Positions 13,109 to 24,703 of a stretch of 64,000 bases of DNA are shown here, in pieces. The first letter of the stretch is position 1. Every line of letters begins with the position of its first letter. The notes beneath the pieces were generated by a model. The model did no database searches. It had not been told where the DNA came from and saw only the letters and a program-made list of their open reading frames with translations. The position numbers and the translations under genes were made by a program. This stretch comes from Helicoverpa zea. Lineage: Eukaryota; Arthropoda; Insecta; Lepidoptera; Noctuidae. The stretch covers positions 1,240,001 through 1,304,000 of the forward strand of contig NC_061463.1 in assembly GCF_022581195.2 (NCBI RefSeq), written 5' to 3'.

Positions 13109-13382
13109 AATGATGATGATGTCCTCCTAGCCGATTATCGGCTACGGCGGCTGTACTCACGTAAGGGGATTAGCCAACTGCGCAGGACATATTATAGTGC
13201 ACAAGCATTTGCGCAGACACAGGTGCACTCACTGTTCCTTCACTCTCATAACCCGATGGGACGGCAATCCGACACGACCGGAAAGAGATCAGGCGCAGGA
13301 CCGACATTTACGTGCTTTCCGATGCACGGGTGTATCAATCACCAACTCATCAGCCGCGCTTGCGACAGCTAGACCAACGAGG
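13109..13382 (-). mobile_element. SINE nested in the LARD-like element, internal deletion
   Basis: Same family as 51869-52252. The (GAT)n tail lies at 13109-13122 and the head ends at about 13382 (GGTCTAGC on the minus strand). The 10-bp target duplication CAGTTGGGTA is at 13099-13108 and 13383-13392. Compared with the fuller copy it lacks about 85-90 bp spanning the B box and the following SINE segment near 13347. It therefore could not be transcribed from a normal type 2 Pol III promoter. Open frames across it (13079-13397) are SINE sequence, not genes. Confidence 0.85.
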
Positions 13383-14126
13383 CAGTTGGGTAGATAAAGT
13401 AGCATTGTCAAATAAATCACAGATTGCTCCAATGCTTAGTTCCATATTCTTTTGATCTAAGAGTTTTATATCAACCTAAAGTACTGAAATTACAATTGTG
13501 AGCTAGCATGTTTACCAAAGATTCTATCTATTGAATACCAAAATTTTGATCCACATTTTCCAGCTAGTATTGCTGCTTGTATGCTGTTCTACTGTTCTGT
13601 ATCTTCTGGAATATCTCTGTTGTATAACAACCTCTTTAATACAGCAAAATAAAGTAAAAGAATTGAAATTATACCTAGGGTGACTGAGCAACTGTTATAA
13701 TTAACACTATTATGGGTAGGCAACCCACTAGAGGTGTTGATGGACTTGGATGTTGTGCATAGGTGAATACATACCAGTATAGCTGGGCGAGTTCTTCAAC
13801 ATCCATGGCCAACCCACTACGGTCCCTCAATGTGCTGTTTGTTTAACTAGATACCTAGCACATGTTTGTCATTTGTAGAACCGTTGAGTATATAACCCAC
13901 CAGTTTGTTCTTGTAATATCCTCTATATTGCAAGCACTTGAATTAAGTTAGTTAAGTACCAGAACAATATAGCAGGTATAAGTTGTTGACTAGACTCTGA
14001 GAAGTTAAGTTTGGAAGCTTTTTATGATCCAAATCACCGGGCACAGAAAATATAAAAATTATCAAGATTTACTATTTAGTTGTTGCAGTAGTTGACAACT
14101 ATCGCCAGATAATTTATGCGTGTACA

Positions 14127-14853
14127 GTCAATTGAATGACCAGTAGACGTTCACTACCGTTAACTGTCAAGCTGTCACTTTAATGACCAGTAGATATAGA
14201 CTACTGCCAACTGTCAAGCTGTCAATTTAATGACCAGTAGATATAGACTACTGCCAACTGTCAAGCTGTCAATTTAATGACCAGTAGATATAGACTACTG
14301 CCAACTGTCAAGCTGTCAATTTAATGACCAGTAGATATAGACTACTGCCAACTGTCAAGCTGTCAATTTAATGACCAGTAGATATAGACTACTGCCAACT
14401 GCCAAGCTGTCAATTTAATGACCAGTAGATATACACTACTGCCAACTGCCAAGCTGTCAATTTAATGACCAGTAGATATAGACTACTGCCAACTGCCAAG
14501 CTGTCAATTTAATGACCAGTAGATATACACTACTGCCAACCATCAAGCTGTCAATTCAATGCCCAGTAGATATAGACTACTGCCAACAATCAGGCTGTCA
14601 ATTTAATGACCAGTAGATACACACTACTGCCAACCATCAAGCTGTCAATTCAATGACCAGTAGATATAGACTACTGCCAACAATCAGGCTGTCAATTTAA
14701 TGACCAGTAGAAACACACTACTGCCAACTGCCAAGCTGTCAATCTAATGACCAGTAGATACACGCTACTGCCAACTGCCAAGCTGTCAATCTAATGACCA
14801 GTAGATATACACTACTGCTAACCGTCAAGCTGTCAATTTAATGACCAGCAGAT
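14127..14853. repeat. 47-bp minisatellite, about 15.4 copies
   Basis: The unit reads TGTCAATTTAATGACCAGTA, then GATATAGACTACTGCCAACT, then GTCAAGC. Sixteen occurrences of the CCAGTAG/CCAGCAG core are spaced 46-48 bp apart. Each unit contains the inverted pair CAGTAG...CTACTG, so each can form a small hairpin. Central copies (about 14170-14400) are nearly identical, while the left edge and the copies right of about 14520 diverge (ATACAC for ATAGAC, CATCAAG or CAATCAG variants). This is the usual pattern of central homogenisation. It lies inside the LARD-like element. Confidence 0.93.
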
Positions 14854-15580
14854 TTTTGGAATAGAATAGGTCTTTATTTGCTTAGAATGCAGGCACTTAC
14901 AAAATAGGATTGTAAACAACATAATAAGATCCGTGTACATTCCGCCTTGTTGGCATGCAAGCACAACAATTATTAAACACAATTGATTATAAGGCAAATA
15001 GGTTATTGTATTATATCCTCTAGGAAATCCCACCACTGCTAAAGTCGTCTTGACGACAATTCAACAACCAGCAACTTTATATTGCTTCCAATAAATGCCT
15101 ATTATTGAATAAACTTTGATGCAGGTTTAAGAATGAGTAAACTGATCACCAAGTAATGATTTTGTATTATTAATTACTCATTTGATAAATATTAACGCCT
15201 GCAATAAATATTGCTACTTCCATTAGAATTGTAACAAGGTAAACTTAAACAAAGAATTACGTAAAAAGGTTAAAATTTGTTTGCAATTCGGGTGATACAT
15301 ACATGAACATAAAAGTTATGTATACTTTGTCATTCTACTCTCTTCCCTTCCTTCTTTCCTTTTGCTCTTTTTAATATGATTGAATATTAACATCGGTCAG
15401 AGGTTACTTGTTGTCAAAGCTTATTTAGCATACATTAATTTGGTATAGGCATGAATAGGACAAATTATTTAGTATAACCTTGTATATCAAATATTTTTCT
15501 GGATTACAGAACTAATAGGTAGTTCAAAATTAAAAAATTAGATAATAGGTAACTGTTGGTCCAAACACTCACGGTTTTAT

Positions 15581-15591
15581 CCTCGTCGCCA
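15581..15591 (-). other. Primer binding site (PBS)
   Basis: Read on the minus strand this is TGGCGACGAGG, one base after the 5' LTR. The leading TGG pairs with the CCA end of a tRNA, as in reverse-transcribing elements. The tRNA species was not identified. Confidence 0.75.
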
Positions 15592-15592
15592 A

Positions 15593-15779
15593 TGTATTGT
15601 ACGCTCATTTTATTATGTTAATCGACTCGCCAACGCACCACCACACAGGTCGACAGTCTGACAACGACTGACTCCCCACCGCTCGATCCGGTATTTATAA
15701 CCGAGTGACGTATGCGCACGAGGCGTCATAATAATGACATAACCTATACAATGATGCACATGTACCTGCATACACTACA
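15593..15779 (-). repeat. 5' LTR of the LARD-like element
   Basis: Identical by eye to 10157-10343. Transcription would start inside it on the minus strand: U3 is about 110 bp and R plus U5 about 77 bp, judged from the TATA box and initiator. It is immediately followed by the target duplication GATAC at 15780-15784. Confidence 0.93.
15666..15700 (-). promoter_or_regulatory. LTR core promoter: TATA box and initiator
   Basis: On the minus strand TTATAAATA lies at 15700-15692. GTCAGTC at 15672-15666 fits the arthropod initiator. The A at 15669 is 30 bases from the T of TATAAA at 15699, which is the normal TATA-to-start spacing. The promoter therefore looks intact. AATAAA follows at 15614-15609. 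The same motifs sit 5,436 bp lower in the other LTR. Confidence 0.7.
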
Positions 15780-16639
15780 GATACAAAACATATTTTGAAA
15801 GTATACGTACAGAAAAAATACATAAGAAGTTGAATTCTGTAAAAGAAAACGAAATGGTAGGAAAATCGCTCGCTTCAAATTTTTCTTAGAAAAAATAACT
15901 TCTCCTTTATAAAAAGTAAAAGGGACATTATATGGACATAATAAACTAAAAATAAATAGATCATGCATGAAGGTTATTCAAATATATAAAAAAGATGTCA
16001 TCTTGCATGGTTAGTCAAAAACATGGAATAGTTCCTAGAGTATAATCTGGAACAGACTCAGCAAACCCAAAAATATCCCAAAACATATTATGCATAAATT
16101 ATAAACCATGTAAGTAAACCATCTCCCACCTCGGCGACTACCCAGCCTATTCAACGGGCGGTCGATAGCTATCTTCAATGGGCTATGTCCCGTACGCACG
16201 CACCGGCCCATTCGGTGGAGATCGGTATGTCCCGGGGACGCGGAAGAGCTTGCAGGGCTGGTAACAGGTACCAGGTCTGGCAGGTGTCTGAGGATACGCT
16301 TTGAGATCTTGAAATATTGAGGTAGTATTTTATTTTTCTTACATTAAGCTTTAAGCAACAACCGTACAGATTATTCGATCATAGGTAAGCAACGATTGGA
16401 GCCATCGATCCCTAGTGAGATGCGTCATAACAAGGTATCTCATTGTTTCGGAAGTGATGTTAAATGAGGATCCTGGCTACCGACCACGGACTACACTGAA
16501 ATCCATGTCAGAAGTAAAAGCGTCTGACATCCAATGTAAGAATAAGGTATTTTCTTGCCCTTGTGGGCTTGAGGAAGTCAGATACACAGTCACCCCATGC
16601 TACATCTGGTTTAACTAAAAGTAGAATGTATTTAGGAAA
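15780..16639. other. No gene seen; GC-rich repeat-like patch
   Basis: The stretch 16120-16290 is distinctly GC-rich (for example CACCGGCCCATTCGGTGG and GTCCCGGGGACGCGG). In this AT-rich setting it is probably a decayed LINE fragment, but I could not place it. An open frame at 16415-16618 has no recognisable motif. Confidence 0.35.
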
Positions 16640-16745
16640 AGGCTTGGCAGATGTCCTGAAAAAGGCCGTTAAGCTGTAACTTAACTTTAGTAACAACACC
16701 TGTAAATACCTTCACGAGCAAATAAATATTTTGAGTTTGAGTTTG
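16640..16745 (+). mobile_element. LINE 3' end
   Basis: AACACCTGTAAATACCTTCACGAG followed by CAAATAAATATTTTGAGTTTGAGTTTGA is a polyadenylation-like 3' end with a short tandem tail. The same terminus recurs at 25085-25140 (ACATCTGTAAAATACCTGAACGAG), so both belong to one non-LTR family. No RT sequence is present; these are 5'-truncated copies. Confidence 0.5.
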
Positions 16746-18587
16746 ATGATGATTAATACAGGAATATTTCCTTGTGTCATGTCAGTGCACTCCATAGTTT
16801 TACCCTACTGCTGCACCAGCCCTGCGCAAGAGTGACATGTTTATATTTTAGCTGATTGTATTAAAGGCCGTGTTCGGATGTTATCGCACTGTGATGTAAC
16901 TGGGAATTTGCGGTGCGCTTTGACTGAGACAGGGTTTTAGAGGAGTCTAGGTATTTTTGGGTTAGCTCTGAATGTGAAAATATTTCCTTAAGTTTCTAAG
17001 AATCTTTAATTTTGTTCTTAAGAAATAATAATGAGAAAATTATTGTTTAAATTGTGGCAATTTAAATTCATGCATTGAAAAGTAAATTACATACATGTAT
17101 CGTATCGTAAATATCACCAGTCAACTCATTTCATCGTACTGTAGATCAACAGCAATTCCATATTCATTAAATTACCACCGACCAACAGTTACAACAAAAA
17201 CAACATACAATTTAACACTCCCAAAAACAATACAACATCAATAAAATAAAACAAGGAAATAGACTTTTACAGCAAAAATAAAACCACCGATCGAAATATA
17301 AGATTCATCTTAAATTTTAACCCGCGACAGTTAACACGGGTCGTTTTGACCAAACGACATGTCTCACGCCAAAAACAAACCGAATTATATATTAAACGGC
17401 CAATAACAATAAGTATACGAGAAATGTTGCCAATCGTTTTATAATAAAAAACGTAAAATTGGGAGCCGAAAGTTATATAAAAATTCGAATGACGATTTTA
17501 AAATTTTGATTGCGCATAAGATGGGTGATCTTTAGTTTTATGTAACCTCCGAAAAAATATGTTTAACTCAACCATGTTTTTTTTACCTGTATTTTAGGTA
17601 AATGCAGAATTTAAGTAACTTCCTTCTGCTATTACAATATGATATTATATATAGCAGTTTAAAGTGTACCAAAGTCACAGTTTCGAATATGACAAAAAAT
17701 ATGGCGTAGATACATAAAAAATATAGATATTTGAATACTTTGAAGGTACATATTTGTAGGAAGACAAACTAAAAAAAATAAACTATCTCCAATGCAGACT
17801 AATTATTGAATATTATTGAATGTCTAAATACAGGCAAACTGTTAAGCTTAATAAAAGACTAAGCAATTAAGAATAATATAACTAAGAAAATGAATTACCT
17901 AATTGCTTTTAAACCAAAACGACAATTAGAATGCAAAGACACGTTTTCTTGTAACAATATTTATTTATAACCATTCACTATATTATTGGCCAACCTATAA
18001 CAATACTCTTAAACTTAGTATATTTAAACACAAACATAATTATAATAAATCCAAGAAAAGTGCTCATTTAATCAACATAAAATGGCAAAAGTTAAACAAT
18101 ACGATTATCGTTTAACACTTATGTTAAACATAACTTTGTTAAGGTTTTCGCTTAAAACAAACTTTTACACTATTAGCGTCAGACATTGTCGTGTATATTA
18201 TAAAGATGTGTAATTCTTTTGTTTGTCGCAATAAAGAGAATGCAGAAGGTGCACAATTATTTACTGTGTGTAAAGGTAAAATGGATAAAATAAACCTATT
18301 AGGTAAATATAATAGATACTAAATAAAAAGAGTTATTAGATAATACTAAATATAAATATAACTCAGTTCTAAACAGTTTTTTTCCCAACTTTCCAATCAC
18401 TTTTTTTCGAATCCACCATGATTTCAGTAGTGATGAAAGATATTAGAAAGACGGTATGATATCAAGATTAATCCATAACTTTATGGGTTCACATTCACTT
18501 ACAAATATATATAAAAACTTAAAGGTGGTTATAGAAGAGTCTTTGTTCTCTGTTTTTAATAAGTTCTGGTCACTCAAAGTCAAATAG
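16746..18587. other. No gene seen
   Basis: AT-rich sequence. A small inverted motif GGTCGTTTTGACC at 17340-17352 is the only structure noted. No coding signal. Confidence 0.45.
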
Positions 18588-20392
18588 TGCAGTCATTGAA
18601 GCATTATTGCTACGATTTTTTTTACTGTGAACCGATTTGCATGAAATTTTGGAATTAGGTTCATCTTACCCTTAACCTTAAAAGTGAATATGATTTGAAC
18701 TCCGCCACCCCCCTGGGGGTGGTTGCCACCCCTTCTTTGGGGTGAATATTTTTTTTGCAAAATAACCTCGGATATCGATAGAAGACCTAATTTTAAGCAA
18801 AAGTTGTCTTTAAAGTTTTTTAAAAAATCCAATACTTTTCAAGTTATTGGCAATTGAAAATTCGCAATTTTTTCACGTTTTTCATCGGTTTTTTGCAAAT
18901 ATCTCCAAAAATATACGTTTTATCGAAAATGTATAAAGAATAAAATTGTAGCAGGTAAAACAACGAACAATCAGTTTTTTTATAAAATGTCCTAAGTGCA
19001 ATATTAAGCTAGATATTAAAGATCAAAGCCGTTTTTTATTTTGTCTGAAATTTAATCGTTGTGGTCAATGCCATGTAGCGGCGAGTAGATGCATTTTATA
19101 AATTCTAATAAAAATGGGTTTTGTAGTGCTTGAAATAAGCTTTAAGATGAGCACTATTAAAAGTCTTTTGCACGTAAAATAAGTGAGCTGTATTGCAAAT
19201 AAGGGGAGCATCTTACATTTTTTCTTTTAAATCAATGGGTTTCATAAGTGCCATTTCCACCAAAATTAAAATTAATCGTATTCCTCCTAGGATTAACTTT
19301 ATTATGAAGAGTTTGATAGATAGTATCAGTTTGGCTGCTTCAGGACGGATATTTTTCAAAAAAGTCGCGATTAACGAAAAGAACAAAATTTCAAATTAAA
19401 GAAAAACCCACTTGTTTTTCATAATATCTCAAAAATTACGACAGATACGTATAAGTGTACTGATAAAAAAATTAGGTATTTTTCTGACAAACAATTAGGT
19501 TTGTTTGTTTTTTCTGTCGAACAAAAATTGACGGAGATATGATTGTTTAAAGAGCGCGTGGCAGCGCAATCACAGCCTCTCTTAAGCCCTTTAACCCTTC
19601 ACCGTTTTAGAAAAAAGTTCTTTACTATATATTGCAATGATGGATGTTGTAGCTCTCTTAATTACTTTTACAGTGGTTTTTTATAAATTGTGATAGCATG
19701 AAAATTGAAGGAGTTACGGTCCAAAAACTTGTCATATTTTTTTCTACTTAGTAACTGAAAACTTCGGAGTATCAATATTTGGAGCAATGTGAAAGTAGGC
19801 AGTATAATAAAGAGTCACAACTATTGTAATGTGTTTATATGTAACCGGAAAATAATAAAACTCGTAAATTGATCAACTTACTAAAATAATAGATGGCATA
19901 AACTACGTCGATTAAATTTCAGACAAAATAAAAAACGGCTTTGATCTTTAATATCTAGCTTAATATTGCACTTAGAACAGTTTATAAAAAAAAAACAAAT
20001 TGTTCGTTGTTTTACCTGCTACAATTTTGTTCTTTATACATTTTCGATAAAACGTATATTTTTGGAGATATTTGCAAAAAACCGATGAAAAACGTGAAAA
20101 AATTGCGAATTTTTAATTGCCAATAACTTGAAAAGTATTGGATTTTTTTTAAAACTTTAAAGACAACTTATGCTTAAAATTAGGTCTTCTATCGATATCC
20201 GAGGTTATTTTGCAAAAAAATATTCACCCCAAAGAAGGGGTGGCAACCACCCCCAGGGGGGGTGACGGAGTTCAAATCATATTCACTTTTGAAGTTAAGG
20301 GTAGGATGAACCTAATTCCAAAATTCCATGCAAATCGGTTCACAGTAAAAAAATTCGGAGGTTAGACCGTATTTTTCGCTTCAATGACTGCA
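18588..20392. mobile_element. Foldback-type DNA element with about 490-bp arms
   Basis: The left arm (about 18588-19075) and right arm (about 19892-20392) are inverted copies with few mismatches. They share TGCAGTCATTGAAGC at the tips, a GGGGTGGTTGCCACCCC block, ATCGATAGAAGACCTAATTT, and ATCAAAGCCGTTTTTTATTT at the inner edge. The outer tips differ by an indel near 18603-18615 and 20343-20377. The 0.8-kb centre has no transposase-like frame; open frames at 18593-18832 and 19193-19399 are too short and AT-driven. It appears to sit in a LINE tail, because AAAGTATCTTTATTGTGGGC resumes at 20396. Target duplication unresolved, superfamily unknown, presumably non-autonomous. Confidence 0.8.
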
Positions 20393-20520
20393 GTAAAAGT
20401 ATCTTTATTGTGGGCAGCTAATTTCTTAGTTCTTCCTTCCTTATGACATTCCCGCTATGTTTCCTGCTTTCAAGATCATTGTCTGTGGGACTTCTGGACC
20501 CTCAAATTCCATATTCAAAT
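20393..20520 (-). mobile_element. LINE 3' end, minus strand
   Basis: AAAGTATCTTTATTGTGGGC matches the start of the LINE tail at 53055-53215, where TCAAAG hexamers precede it. Upstream of the foldback element, CTCAAAGTCAAA at 18573-18584 is probably the other half of the same tail. The 3' end beyond about 20430 diverges. Confidence 0.5.
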
Positions 20521-21923
20521 CAAAAGAATCGGTAATGAGTGGTCGAACTTCAAGTCGATTTAAATCATGTTTCGATTATCGTTAAAACAAGTCACCTTGA
20601 TGAGTCAGTAGCATTTAAAGGGTTGGATTTAAATTGGATTGGTCCTTTTTGGTCTTTCGGGAAGCAATGCGTGATTTGTGGGTTAGTAAATTATTGTTTT
20701 TTACACCTGTGCAACATGCAACTCTATTAAGTATACCTCATACTGAAACTTGTTCTTTTATGTGTTGTTTTGTTGCTGAGTTTTTAAATTATTATCTTCA
20801 ATTTAACATTATTTTTTAAAACTCAAACTCAAAAACGTTAGGCTTATCGAACTTACATTGGTATCTATCGTAAATAATTTTACGTAGGTCTAACAGTAAT
20901 TTCTGAACTTATGGACATAATTACTATACATCTTACTGCACTGTTAATTGATATTAAACTCATCAAATTACCTCCAACGTAATCCTGATCATTTATTTTT
21001 AAATCGCAAAAACCTAAATTCGCTCGATTCTTTGCATACATTATCCTGATACATTCAAAAATAATTCCGTTCACGATATTTTTTTAAATTATCTCATTTC
21101 GGTGTGAAACTCAATTTCGTTCATGTCAATTGAATCGATTATAAAATCGATACTAAATGTTCTCGATTTACATTATCTCATGATTTTTAATTGTGTAGGT
21201 ACATCTAAAACAGCAGTAGGTATGACTTTTATTTTGTATTTTTTCATATTGAATCGATTTTTATGTGGTTATATTTTCGATATATTTAAGAAAATATTTT
21301 GTTTATTTTTCGTTTGGGAGTTTTAAATACAGTTTCGAGTTTATTAAGACAATAAGTGTTATGTGTATTGTTTTAAAGCATGCAATATTTAAATTTCATT
21401 TTTATTATTTAATATTTTATGATAATATTAAACACAAAAACAATAAAAACCGAGCATACAATAAATTCAACCTTTAAGGAAACCTTTATGATTCACACAA
21501 GCAGAAAAGGACGAAAAATATAACCCTCTAAATATGAGCAAAAATAAAACAATAGAATAATCACCACCAAATCAGCATTCAAAAGCCAAACCATTAATAG
21601 TTCCAATTCCCAATACAAAACACTAAGTATCAAAGCAAAACAAAGTCTAGTCTAGACCCACAAATAGAAACAAATCATTGTGCCCACATTATCTCTTCCC
21701 ATTCATGCCGCACCAAAGGAAACTAGAAAACAATGTTCATTAAACGAATACCAAAGGAAGAAGCCGTTCAAATAATTGCTGGCTACATTTAGACGCGCAT
21801 ATCCAATTCAAAGGAACAATTTGTCGGTCCACCCTTTACTAGTCTGCTTTAGAAATTCAGACATTTCCAAAGGTCCGCACAGACCGTTCTGATACCTCGT
21901 TAGTTATCTTGCGTTGCCACTAA
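20521..21923. other. No gene seen
   Basis: Very AT-rich, with ATCGATT-like motifs repeated around 21130-21290. Short open frames are explained by composition. Confidence 0.4.
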
Positions 21924-22336
21924 ATAATTGTAGCAGAACTACTAAAGGATAAAACTACAGAAGATATTGAACCTATTGCAGCTACAGACAAAGTTGAAAT
22001 TGCAATAGACGATACAGGAGACTGGGAGACCGCTTTTAATACAAATTCTAACTTAGCTGTTGGTGATAGAATTGAAAATGAATCAGGAGGCGGATTTTTT
22101 TATAAAATGAATCCTGTAGACGATATTGAAACTTAAAATAATAGAAATAAAGTTTCTAATGATGTAAGTGAAATCATAGAGGTTGTTTTTGATACTCAAC
22201 GCGGTACGGAAGCTAGAGTAATTTAACTGTCTACAGACTTTATTTACTAGTATTGAGTGATATATTTACAGATAAATGTGATGTTTCAAAGTGCGGTTCT
22301 TTTGTGAAAGATATTTCTGAACTATTTTCGTGTTAG
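21924..22336 (+). pseudogene. Decayed unidentified protein-coding fragment
   Basis: Frame 21924-22136 encodes about 70 residues of ordinary, acidic protein-like composition (for example DKVEIAIDDTGDWETAF, then GGGFFYKMNPVDDIET) and ends at TAA 22134. The same frame continues without obvious composition change to a second TAA at 22224 (EIIEVVFDTQRGTEARVI). A frame shifted by two continues at 22229-22336 (SDIFTDKCDVSKCGSF). Codon use is unlike the chance frames around it. One or two stops plus a frameshift suggest a pseudogene or old retro-copy. Alternatively 21924-22136 is a real terminal exon, since ATTGTAG before 21933 could be a splice acceptor and AATAAA occurs near 22145. I do not recognise the family. 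Confidence 0.45.
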
Positions 22337-24692
22337 ATAAACTGACAGGACTCTTGTACGTTAAATTATCTCTTCAAATGGTTCCTTAGCGAGTCGTAGT
22401 AAAAAGCGTTGAAATTATATAAGTTCTATTCAACACATTCTTCGCTGTCAATTTTGTGTAAGAGATTTACAGTTTTTAAAAACTGTTGTGAATGGCGATA
22501 ACATTACAGTGTGTTCATTTTTCCTTGTCAGCCGTCATACTGACATCCCCTTCCTTCTTATTCATATCTTCTTTCAAGCAGTGTTGCCAAATCTCTTTGC
22601 AATGTATTAAGCATTTCATCCCCTTTTCTAGGAATGAAAAGTGATGCCAAAGAGTATATGAAACCTCCATGGTTCCTATTGATTGTACAAGTTGAGAATG
22701 AGGAAATACTTCAACATCTCAATCAATCTCTTTTAAAAACGTGAACCGATAAAAATGATAATGTATAAAGCAATATTGGAAAAGGGTTTAATACCAAAGA
22801 AAATAAGACATTAAATCATATTATCAGAAACTTTGAAAGCAATAAATTGTAATCAATAGTACAGACGTTAATGACACCAATTAAATAATCGTAAAAAAAC
22901 GATACTTATCTGTTACACCGAACGTGTATTTATTACTCGATCGCATGTTCTAGTATCGAGTAATTTATCGATTCCATATTAGCTTCTCAAAGCACACAAA
23001 TATATGACCTTAAGGGAAATTCAAGATCATTTTTAATGATATTTTGAAAGTCAACGTCAGATTAAAAGGAATTATTGTTGGATACTTAACAAGATTATTT
23101 ATAGGATTATTTAAATTAGGCACGTAGTTGCTTTAACTCGAATAATAGTGTCGCAATTTGAAATTATGATCGAGTTGGAATAGTAATAACGAGCTATTTT
23201 TTAAGCCCGTTATGGGAAAATGTTTGACGTCGATTTATAAGACCACCACTATTTTGGAGTTAATCCTTTGAAGCCGCCTACCCATAATCGTGTTTATTTA
23301 AGTATCCACCTGTAGGCTTAGACAAAATTATTCGCAAAAAAAAAACTCCTTAACATTTAACTTAAGACTCCACAAATTGATTGCAGTTTTATTCTAGTTT
23401 TTTCTCAAGAACTTTGTTTTCTTACATTTAATTATACTAAGACATTTCAGCAATAACATAAATAACAATGACCACTAAAAACGAGACTGTAATAAGCTGA
23501 ACATTCTCTCAACAAGCTTTCATCAACATTGTTACCAGTTTCTTAAAATTCAAAGAAAACGTGAGATATGAATTAAATGGACAGATATCGAGCGAAGATC
23601 TCGACGTAATGGCTCCCTATATCTTTTTAATTGGAAATGTTTTTTGCCTGGACACATATCTCGTGGGGAAGCATGTGAGAAAAACACATGCCTTTATGTA
23701 TACCATTCATCTTAGTGAATGTTGTGTGGGTTAAGTTAGAAGCTTAGTTTGACAGTTTTTTTTTTATAAACAATTTCATACAAAGTTAATACTATCCTTG
23801 ATAGACGGAATTTCATAAAGGATAACGTAGAGGTAGGAGGTAGGAGGTAGGTAAACTTTAAACTTTTAAGTAAACTTTTTAAAGGATTGATCTTTAAAAA
23901 GTTTACTTAAAAGTTTAAAGTTTACGTGACATTATACGTAATACGGGAAACATTTTTTGTAAAGACAAAGAATTTAGGAAAGTTGTTAAATACCTATGTA
24001 GTCTGTTACAGACACAATTTTCTTTTGAAAAGATGTAACTTCAAAACTGTCATAATAAATGCCTCAAGAACATTTAACAGGATACAAATTAAACTATAAA
24101 TAATTTCTGATTCACCAGTCTCCAAATTACATAATTTGTTTCTCAAAACCGCTTCCTCTCCTAACTCAACCCGCCCACATGTGAAGCAGGCGTAAGATAT
24201 TAGTAAATCCAAAGTGTCGATATTACCGTTTCTATACAAAATGGTGTGAGATTCCTAGGCGGTCATTCAATATAAACTATTGCGATTTGTCCAGTCATTT
24301 GTACGCTGCGCAGGACCATATAAATGGTCTCATGTGCTGCCGTGCCTTCGTTAAAACCCGTTTTTATAATATTTCCTTTTGTTTATGTTTCCTGCGGTTT
24401 TTGTTGTTAATTGGCGTATTAGTTCAGTATTGTTTTTAATTGATTATGATGAACTATTATGTTGTTAGTTTGACGCTTGCTTTTTATAGGAATTTTTAGT
24501 TTGATTGCTCCGACGCCTTTTGCGTTGTTCAGTTTCTTCTTATCTTGTTTACTTCATCGGTTTGTGGTTTTATGTTGAAAGTGATTATGTGTTGTGCATA
24601 CTATGCCAATTAGGCCTTTTTTCTTCTAAGCTACACACAACTTCAGCTACTTTTCTCCAATTTTCTATCAAGTAAAATAATTATTTCCAATC
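22337..24692. other. No gene seen
   Basis: AT-rich. It contains the perfect hairpin at 23851-23925 and AGGTAGG-type short repeats just before it (23831-23850). An open frame at 24006-24239 is not recognised and not called. Confidence 0.45.
23851..23925. repeat. Perfect 34-bp inverted repeat, 7-base loop
   Basis: Bases 23851-23884 (GTAAACTTTAAACTTTTAAG and on) are exactly complementary to 23892-23925, with the loop GATTGAT between. The stem is low complexity (A, T and occasional G/C). It could be a tiny hairpin MITE, a replication-derived palindrome or a hairpin transcript; nothing in the flanks decides. Confidence 0.85.
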
Positions 24693-24703
24693 ATGTTAAA
24701 TAC

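Larger units (their letters stand above)
10157..15779 (-). mobile_element. Complete non-autonomous LTR retrotransposon (LARD-like)
   Basis: Two 187-bp direct repeats (10157-10343 and 15593-15779) read as identical, begin TG and end CA, and are flanked by the 5-bp duplication GATAC (10152-10156 and 15780-15784). On the minus strand a primer-binding-site-like TGGCGACGAGG follows the 5' LTR after one base, and the polypurine run AAGGGAGAGA abuts the 3' LTR. This fixes the orientation. The 5,249-bp interior has no open frame over about 100 codons and nothing resembling gag, protease, RT, RNase H or integrase. It contains a 30-bp tandem array, a SINE and a 47-bp minisatellite. Near 14855-14905 the minus strand reads like an mRNA 3' end (GCAAATAAAGACC). 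Movement would need proteins from an autonomous relative, and identical LTRs imply recent insertion. The parent superfamily (Gypsy or BEL) is unresolved. Confidence 0.92.

Noticed and set aside
13079..13397. Two overlapping plus-strand frames rich in R and H
   Set aside because: They lie inside a minus-strand SINE; the same frames recur in the SINE at 51966-52243.
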